Assembly (NCBI RefSeq): GCF_001562275.1
Contig: NZ_CP014304.1
Span: 4,154,001 to 4,218,000, forward strand
Length of the DNA stretch: 64,000 nucleotides
Reading direction: 5' to 3'
Source of the DNA: Hymenobacter sp. PAMC 26628
Lineage (GTDB): Bacteria > Bacteroidota > Bacteroidia > Cytophagales > Hymenobacteraceae
Shown here: positions 59,143-64,000 of the stretch, in pieces
Layout: the number at the start of each line of letters is the position of its first letter
Position numbering within the stretch: the first letter of the stretch is position 1
Notes under the pieces: generated by a model
Told to the model about the DNA's origin: nothing
Databases searched by the model: none
Seen by the model: the letters and a program-made list of their open reading frames with translations, nothing else
Translations under genes and position numbers: made by a program

Positions 59143-59742
59143 ATGTCCGCTTCTTCCGCTTCCGCTACTTTGCCGGCCCCTGCCCATACTTACGCCGAGT
59201 TCCGGGCCCTGGTGGGCACGCTGGCCGCCGAGCGCCGCACCACCGGCCCCGACCAGGGCCCCGCCCTGGTGCGCTTCACCGAGCAAAACCAGCAACACCT
59301 CGACAATGCTTACGCCCTGCCCCTGCTGCCCGAGCTGGTAGACCGCCTGCGCCACCTGCCCGCTCCCCAGCGCTGGCTGGTGCTGGCCGAGGCCTGGTGC
59401 GGCGACACCGCCCACGAGCTGCCCCTGCTGGCGCACCTGGCCGAGGGCAGCGGCGGCCGCGTGACTTTGCACGTGCTGCTGCGCTCCGAGCACCCCGCCT
59501 TCATGGCTGCCCACCAAACCAACGGCAAAGACAGCATTCCCAAGCTAGTGATGCAGGACGCGGCCACCGGCGCCACCGTGGCCGAGTGGGGCCCCCGCCC
59601 GGCCGAAGCGCAGGCGCTGGCCCACCGCCTGCACTCCGACCCTGAGCAGCACACCGCCGCCATCGTGCGCCAAATGAACGAGTGGTACACCGCCGACCAG
59701 GGCAAATCGTTGCAGCGCGAGCTGCTGGCGGTGCTGGCGTAG
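59143..59742 (+). CDS. Thioredoxin-fold protein with a single active-site Cys
   Basis: A 199-aa cytosolic protein. The segment LVLAEAWCGDTAHELPLL sits where thioredoxins have WCGPC, so only the first Cys remains (WCGD). The downstream DSIPKLVMQD contains the cis-Pro typical of the fold. Such WCGD proteins form a known thioredoxin-like family in Bacteroidota, whose reaction is unclear; without the second Cys a normal disulfide exchange cycle is unlikely. No signal peptide is seen. Confidence 0.8.
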   Translation: MSASSASATLPAPAHTYAEFRALVGTLAAERRTTGPDQGPALVRFTEQNQQHLDNAYALPLLPELVDRLRHLPAPQRWLVLAEAWCGDTAHELPLLAHLAEGSGGRVTLHVLLRSEHPAFMAAHQTNGKDSIPKLVMQDAATGATVAEWGPRPAEAQALAHRLHSDPEQHTAAIVRQMNEWYTADQGKSLQRELLAVLA

Positions 59743-59839
59743 CGGTGGGCACTATTCCGGGGCCGGGGCACGTTGTAGCGGCCCGGCCCGCGGGGCCCTT
59801 ATAAATTTCCGTGTAATTTCACCTGCCCAATTCCCCTCC

Positions 59840-60202
59840 ATGCCCCAGTTGCCGCGCCTGCGCTTTGCCCGTTTCCTGGCCCCTGGGCCGTGGCGGCGGG
59901 TGAGCGTGCTGGCCGCCGTCAGCCTGGGGCTGGCCCTGGCGCTGGTGGGGTACGTATTTGGGGCCGACGGGCATTTCTTTGGCCGGCTAGCCCCGGCGTT
60001 CTTTATCTTTTTCTGGCTGTTGGCTGTTACCTTCCTGGCCGTGGTGCCCTTCGTGAGCTGGGCCACCGAGCACTGGTTTGGCCGGGGCTGGGCGGCATCG
60101 TCGCCGGCTCCGGCGGCCCGCCGCTCCCGCCCGGCTCCGGCCCGGGGGCCCGTTCGTTCCACATCTTCCACCGCCGCCGCAAGGCGGTCTTCAACACGTT
60201 AG
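59840..60202 (+). CDS. Hypothetical small membrane protein
   Basis: A 120-aa protein with a basic N-terminus, two hydrophobic helices (about 22-42 and 50-72) and an Arg/Ser/Pro/Ala-rich C-terminal tail. No family is recognised. It ends 4 bp before the HMA-AraC regulator gene, so the two are probably co-transcribed. An AT-rich TATAAATTTCC stretch lies about 40 bp upstream, but it is not a TAnnTTTG match. Confidence 0.5.
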   Translation: MPQLPRLRFARFLAPGPWRRVSVLAAVSLGLALALVGYVFGADGHFFGRLAPAFFIFFWLLAVTFLAVVPFVSWATEHWFGRGWAASSPAPAARRSRPAPARGPVRSTSSTAAARRSSTR

Positions 60203-60206
60203 TTAT

Positions 60207-60776
60207 ATGTCTACGAACTTGCTATACATCAAAAACATGGTGTGCCCACGCTGCGTCGAAGCCGTGCACAACCTGCTGGAGCGCGCCGGTTACAAGACCA
60301 AAACCGTGACGCTGGGCACCGCCGAGCTCGACGCCACCACCCCCGTCGACCCTGAAACCGTGGCCCCGCTGCTCGAAGCCGCCGGCTTCGAGCTGCTGCG
60401 CGGCCGCGCCGAGCAGCTCACCGAACAAATCAAAACCCTGCTCGCCGACTACCTCGAGCACCTGCGCACGGCCCGCTCGCCGCTCACCACCTCGGCCTTC
60501 CTCACCGAGCGGCTGGCCGCCACCTACTCGCACCTCAGCAAGGTGTTTTCGCGCACCGCCCACCTCACCATCGAGAAGTACCTCATCCGCCTCAAAATTG
60601 AGCACGTGAAGGAGCTCCTTAGCTACGGCGAGCTCACCCTAAACCAGATTGCCGACCAGATGCGCTACAGTTCGGGCCAGCACTTAAGCAACCAGTTTCG
60701 CCAGGTCACGGGCCACTCCGTGAGCGAGTTCCGCCGCCAGGTCCTGCCCCCCCGCCTCTCGCTCGACGCGCTGTAA
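60207..60776 (+). CDS. AraC-type regulator with an HMA-like metal-binding N-terminus
   Basis: A 189-aa protein. The first ~65 residues resemble a heavy-metal-associated (HMA) domain, with YIKNMVCPRCVEAVHNLL giving the CxxC pair C13 and C16, followed by a beta-alpha-beta pattern. The C-terminal half is an AraC DNA-binding domain: LAATYSHLSKVFSRTAHLTIEKYLIRLKIEHVKELL then LNQIADQMRYSSGQHLSNQFRQVTGHSVSEFRR. The ATG at 60207 starts the HMA part. With a copper-storage-like protein and a Met-rich outer-membrane protein downstream, it is a candidate copper-responsive regulator. Confidence 0.85.
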   Translation: MSTNLLYIKNMVCPRCVEAVHNLLERAGYKTKTVTLGTAELDATTPVDPETVAPLLEAAGFELLRGRAEQLTEQIKTLLADYLEHLRTARSPLTTSAFLTERLAATYSHLSKVFSRTAHLTIEKYLIRLKIEHVKELLSYGELTLNQIADQMRYSSGQHLSNQFRQVTGHSVSEFRRQVLPPRLSLDAL

Positions 60777-60796
60777 AGCCCCGATTTCAGGCATAT

Positions 60797-60834
60797 AAAA
60801 GGGGCCCCCACCAAATCGGTAGGGGCCCCTTTTT
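60797..60834 (+). terminator. Terminator after the HMA-AraC gene
   Basis: AAAAGGGGCCCC pairs with GGGGCCCCTTTT, and the CACC/GGTA part of the loop can extend it; a T-run follows. Confidence 0.85.
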
Positions 60835-60846
60835 GGTTCATAGCTA

Positions 60847-60988
60847 TAGAGACGCGATACTTCGCGCCTCTATAAATGCCCGATTCGCGCCTCGGCCAAT
60901 ATCCGGTTGAACACTGCCCGGCTTGAGCTGACCGATACAGCATTGCCACGACCGAGCAGCGATTGAGGCGCGAAGTGCCGCGTCTCTA
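60847..60988. repeat. MITE-like inverted repeat, 142 bp
   Basis: Arms of 24 bp (60847-60870 and 60965-60988), TAGAGACGCG then ACTTCGCGCCTC, with two mismatches, enclose a 94-bp centre without coding capacity. It lies between the HMA-AraC terminator and the end of the Csp-like gene. Confidence 0.75.
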
Positions 60989-60996
60989 CAGGGCAA

Positions 60997-61338
60997 TTAT
61001 TTGTAGGATTTGCAAGCTTCCAGGCAGGCTTTGCAGGCGGCGGCACATTGCTGGCAGTGGGCGTGCTGGTGCTGGGCGCATTCGTCGTGGCACTTCTGAC
61101 AGATTTCGATGCACTCCTTGAGCACGTGCGGAGCGTGGTCGGAGCCGCGGGCGATGAAGGCGGCGGTGAGGCGGCAGATGTCGGCGCAGTCGCGGTCGAG
61201 CCGGATGCAGGGCACCATCATCGCAAGGTTGTCTTCGCCGAGGCAGGCGGTGGCGCAGTGCTCGCAGGCGGCTACGCAGCGGGCGAGGGCATCGAGGACG
61301 TCTTGGTGGGCGGGACGGGGGTCAGTGGAAATGGCCAT
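60997..61338 (-). CDS. Four-helix bundle copper-storage-like protein (Csp/DUF326)
   Basis: A 113-aa cytosolic protein with 16 cysteines in helical spacing: CVAACEHCATAC, CADICRL, ECIEICQKCHDEC, HCQQCAAACKACLEAC. This is the Csp3-type pattern in which Cys line the inside of a four-helix bundle and hold many Cu(I) ions. No signal peptide is present from the ATG at 61338 (MAISTDPRP); a longer reading adds a non-conserved leader. It is divergent from the Met-rich outer-membrane protein. Confidence 0.88.
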   Translation of the reverse strand: MAISTDPRPAHQDVLDALARCVAACEHCATACLGEDNLAMMVPCIRLDRDCADICRLTAAFIARGSDHAPHVLKECIEICQKCHDECAQHQHAHCQQCAAACKACLEACKSYK

Positions 61339-61439
61339 GTACTGAGGCAGGAATAAGTTGAATAAATAAGCGGCAACGCGCTGCTTGGACTGGTTTACGG
61401 GGCCCCGGCCGCCGGGGTGGTGCAGCATTCGGCCAAAAG

Positions 61440-61496
61440 CCTACACCATTCGGCGGGGGCCCCAAATCCTGTTGATGCCAGGCCGAATGGTGTTGG
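61440..61496. promoter_or_regulatory. Palindrome in the divergent csp / Met-rich protein promoter region
   Basis: ACACCATTCGGC (61443-61454) and GCCGAATGGTGT (61482-61493) are perfect 12-bp arms, extendable by GCC/GGC with one mismatch. A further CATTCGGC copy lies just to the left (61427-61434). The position between two likely copper genes makes it a candidate operator, though it could be an RNA hairpin. Confidence 0.4.
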
Positions 61497-61538
61497 CCCG
61501 GGTGAAAACCGGGCGGGGAAACCGAGCGTTATAAGGCC

Positions 61539-63035
61539 ATGCACACACCGTTACATCCTTCCGCCGCCCGGGGCCCCAAGCGGGCCGCCGCCAGCCTGGT
61601 GGCCGCCGGCCTGGTGGCCCTGACCGGGGCCCCCGCGCACGCCCAGCAGCCCGGCGCCATGCCCGGCATGGCCATGCCCGCCGACACCGCTCGCCCCAAA
61701 AAACAAATGGAGCACATGCCGGGCATGGACCACGCGGGCATGGACATGGGCGGCGCCGACGGCGGGCCCACCATGTCGGCCGCCACCTCGCGCAACCTGC
61801 CCATGAGCCGCAACGGCTCGGCCACCAGCTGGCAGCCCGACGCCACGCCGATGTACATGTGGATGACCCACAAGGGCCCCTGGATGGTGATGGCCCACGG
61901 CGGCGCCTACGGCCGCTACACCAGCCAGAACTTCAACCACAGCGGCGGCCGCGGCCACGCCAACGCCGTGGACGGCCCCAACTGGGGCATGGCCATGGCC
62001 CAGCGCAACGTGGGGGCCCACGGCCTGCTGAACCTCACGCTGATGATGTCGCTCGACGCGCTAACGGAAACCCGCGGCGGCTACCCGCTGCTGTTCCAGA
62101 CCGGCGAGAGCTACAAGGGTCAGCCGCTCATCGACAAGCAGCACCCGCACGACCTATTTTCGGGCCTGAGCGTGGGCTACGTGCACGCCGTGAGCCAGGA
62201 CGTGGACGTGAGCCTGTACCTGGGCTACCCCGGCGAGCCGGCCATCGGGCCGGTGGCCTTCATGCACCGCATTTCGGCCATGCCCAACCCCGACGCGCCC
62301 CTCTCCCACCACTGGACCGACGCCACGCACATCGCCTTCGGGGTGGCCACGCTGGGCGTGCGCTACAAGCAGTTTAAGCTGGAAGGCAGCAACTTCACCG
62401 GCCGCGAGCCCGACGAGCACCGTTACAATTTCGACAAGCCCCGGGCCGACTCCTGGGCCGCCCGCCTGAACTGGAACCCCGGCCGCGAGCTGGCGCTGCA
62501 AGTGAGCCGCGCCTTCATCAAAAGCCCTGAAGACTTGCACCCCGACGAGAACGTGACCCGCACCACGGCCAGCATCCTGCACAGCCACCACTTTGGCGAT
62601 GCCCGCCACTACATCGCCTCGGCCCTCATCTGGGGCATGAACCAGGGCTCTACCCCGCACCCCGAGCACGCCGTGCTGGCCGAAACCAACCTCACCCTGG
62701 GCCGCCCCACGTTCTACGGCCGCTACGAGTTCGTGCAGAAAGACAGCGAGGAGCTGGGCTATTACTTGCAGGGCCCCGCCGATGAGCCGCTGGCGGCCGT
62801 GTTCAACGTGCACGCCCTCACGCTGGGGGCCAGCTACCGCCTCACCGCCGACGATTTCCGGGGCCCCGAGGTGCACGTCGGCGGCCAGCTTACGGGCTAC
62901 GTGCCGGCCGCCGCGCTGCGCCCGCTTTACGGCCAGGTGCCGCTTTCGGCCTCGGTGTACGTGCGCCTGAACGCGCCCTGGATGAGCATGGGCAAAATGA
63001 TGGGCGGCAGCAAGATGGGCGGCATGAAGATGTAG
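61539..63035 (+). CDS. Met/His-rich outer-membrane protein, probably copper-related
   Basis: A 498-aa protein with a signal peptide (cleavage near AHAQQ) and a Met/His-rich mature start: MPGMAMP, HMPGMDHAGMDMGG. The rest looks like a beta-barrel (GVRYKQFKLEGSNFTGRE, AARLNWNPGRELALQVSRAF, GRYEFVQKDSEEL), and the C-terminus ends in more Met motifs (MGKMMGGSKMGGMKM). Such Met motifs bind Cu(I). It resembles the function of CopB/PcoB-type outer-membrane proteins, but homology is not claimed. It is divergent from the Csp-like gene. Confidence 0.75.
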   Translation: MHTPLHPSAARGPKRAAASLVAAGLVALTGAPAHAQQPGAMPGMAMPADTARPKKQMEHMPGMDHAGMDMGGADGGPTMSAATSRNLPMSRNGSATSWQPDATPMYMWMTHKGPWMVMAHGGAYGRYTSQNFNHSGGRGHANAVDGPNWGMAMAQRNVGAHGLLNLTLMMSLDALTETRGGYPLLFQTGESYKGQPLIDKQHPHDLFSGLSVGYVHAVSQDVDVSLYLGYPGEPAIGPVAFMHRISAMPNPDAPLSHHWTDATHIAFGVATLGVRYKQFKLEGSNFTGREPDEHRYNFDKPRADSWAARLNWNPGRELALQVSRAFIKSPEDLHPDENVTRTTASILHSHHFGDARHYIASALIWGMNQGSTPHPEHAVLAETNLTLGRPTFYGRYEFVQKDSEELGYYLQGPADEPLAAVFNVHALTLGASYRLTADDFRGPEVHVGGQLTGYVPAAALRPLYGQVPLSASVYVRLNAPWMSMGKMMGGSKMGGMKM

Positions 63036-63068
63036 GAGGTGTTCAGGAATATGGAGATTCAAAGTTGA

Positions 63069-63124
63069 ACGTCATGCTCATCTGGCGTACGCTTGTCGAA
63101 GCGTACGCCAGACGAGCATGACGT
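63069..63124. repeat. Near-perfect hairpin, GTCATGCT family
   Basis: Arms of 26 bp (63069-63094 and 63099-63124), starting ACGTCATGCTC, with one mismatch and a GTCG loop. The outer ACGTCATGCT matches the repeat at 57079-57175, while the inner sequence differs. Confidence 0.75.
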
Positions 63125-63235
63125 GCCATTAACTCCCCAAACAGCTTGGCAAAAGGTACAGCCCCGCACCCGCAAATCCCGCCCGACCTTTGCGGCCACT
63201 GAACCCGGGGCCCCCTGGCCGGGTTGAAGGCTACC

Positions 63236-64000
63236 GTGTCGCTCGTCGCTCCCAAAATCCTGCTCATCACCCCGCCGCTCACGCAGCTCAACACCCCGTA
63301 CCCGGCCACGGCCTACATCAAGGGGTTTTTGAAGGGCCGCGGCTACGACGTGGCGCAGGCCGACCTGGGCCTGCAGCTGGTGCTGCGCCTGTTTTCGGTG
63401 GATGGGCTGAAGCGGGTGTTTGCCGAAATCGAAGCCGGCGATTTCAATCTCAGCGACAACGCCAAGCGGATGCTGCGGCTGCAAAACCGCTACCTGGCCA
63501 CCGTGGCGCCGGTGGTCAGGTTCTTGCAAAACAAGGACTTGACGCTGGCCCCGCGCATCTGCCACGGCCGCTTTCTGCCCGAAGCCAGCCGCTTCGACAA
63601 CGTGGCCGACCTCGAATCCGCCTTCGGCACGATGGGCCTCACCGACCAGGCCCGCCACCTGGCCACGCTCTACCTGGAGGACCTGGCCGACCTCATCAAG
63701 GAAACCGTGGGGCCCCACTTCGGCTTCTCCCGCTACGCCGAAAAGCTGGCCCTCTCCGCCACCAGCTTCGAGCCGCTGCATCAGGCCCTGCAAGCCCCCG
63801 CTAACTTATTGGATGCGTTACTATTGGAAGAGCTGGACGCGCTGCTGGCCCGCACGCAGCCCGACGTGGTGGGCTTCACGGTGCCCTTCCCTGGCAACCT
63901 CTACGGGGCCCTGCGTCTGGCCCAACGCATCAAGCAAACCTGCCCCGAAACGCGGACCATCATGGGCGGCGGCTACCCCAACACAGAGCTGCGCACCATC
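63236..64000 (+). CDS. B12-binding domain protein, probably radical SAM (partial)
   Basis: At least 255 residues, open at the right edge. It begins with a GTG followed by SLVAPKILLITPPLTQLNTPYPATAYIKGFLKGRGYDVAQADLGL, the usual start of B12-binding radical SAM proteins. The B12-binding Rossmann half appears later as TQPDVVGFTVPFPGNLYGALRLAQRIKQT and IMGGGYPN. The radical SAM Cys motif would lie beyond the window, so the catalytic part and product are not seen. It follows a hairpin repeat and has no clear TAnnTTTG box. Confidence 0.75.
   Translation, partial: MSLVAPKILLITPPLTQLNTPYPATAYIKGFLKGRGYDVAQADLGLQLVLRLFSVDGLKRVFAEIEAGDFNLSDNAKRMLRLQNRYLATVAPVVRFLQNKDLTLAPRICHGRFLPEASRFDNVADLESAFGTMGLTDQARHLATLYLEDLADLIKETVGPHFGFSRYAEKLALSATSFEPLHQALQAPANLLDALLLEELDALLARTQPDVVGFTVPFPGNLYGALRLAQRIKQTCPETRTIMGGGYPNTELRTI

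Overview
The window looks like chromosomal DNA from a high-GC member of the Bacteroidota, most likely Hymenobacteraceae (Hymenobacter-like). The grounds are a SusC/SusD pair, TAnnTTTG-type promoter boxes, almost no Shine-Dalgarno sequences, Bacteroidota-type ECF sigma factors and outer-membrane barrels, a ComA-like phosphosulfolactate synthase, and very frequent GGGGCC words. Genus is inferred from gene content and style; no 16S rRNA, tRNA or CRISPR array was found.

Layout. 0-15 kb is mostly housekeeping: pyrH-frr; a leftward ECF sigma / zinc anti-sigma / gmk / nadD run; two glycosyltransferases (GT9, GT2) and pnuC; an SDR; the methyl-cycle genes ahcY and metK flanking a THUMP-like methyltransferase; hpf, a XerC/D recombinase, rpsU and an acyl-CoA dehydrogenase. 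15.6-20.9 kb is an exopolysaccharide export module (Wza-like lipoprotein, Wzc-like tyrosine autokinase, CpsB/YwqE-type phosphatase) followed by an epimerase. 21-25.6 kb holds a TPR protein, comA, a DedA protein, aroE and wrbA. 25.9-30.9 kb has an ECF sigma with an anchored barrel-like protein, a small secreted protein and uvrB. 31.3-36.2 kb is a SusC/SusD nutrient uptake pair.

36.3-42.4 kb is a decay zone. A sigma-54-type response regulator is cut right after its GAFTGA loop by an IS3-family element. That element carries an IS630-family element inside its left terminal repeat. On the far side lies only the last ~22 codons of a histidine kinase. Just beyond, a kup potassium transporter has both a frameshift and an in-frame stop.

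42.4-50.3 kb is a signalling island: a multi-PAS HisKA_3 kinase, a divergent PAS kinase, a CheB-CheR-PAS fusion lacking a kinase domain, and a free-standing CheB with a zinc-ribbon-like tail.

51.7-63 kb is dominated by metals. A CDF efflux protein with a Cys-rich tail diverges from an Nramp/MntH importer that has a DtxR/MntR-like palindrome in its promoter; a TonB receptor and outer-membrane channels follow. Then come an HMA-AraC fusion regulator, a 16-cysteine copper-storage-like protein and a Met/His-rich outer-membrane protein, the last two sharing a promoter region with a palindrome. A B12-binding (probable radical SAM) protein runs off the right edge. Six long palindromic, MITE- or REP-like repeats lie between genes at 39.5, 54.4, 57.1, 58.3, 60.9 and 63.1 kb.
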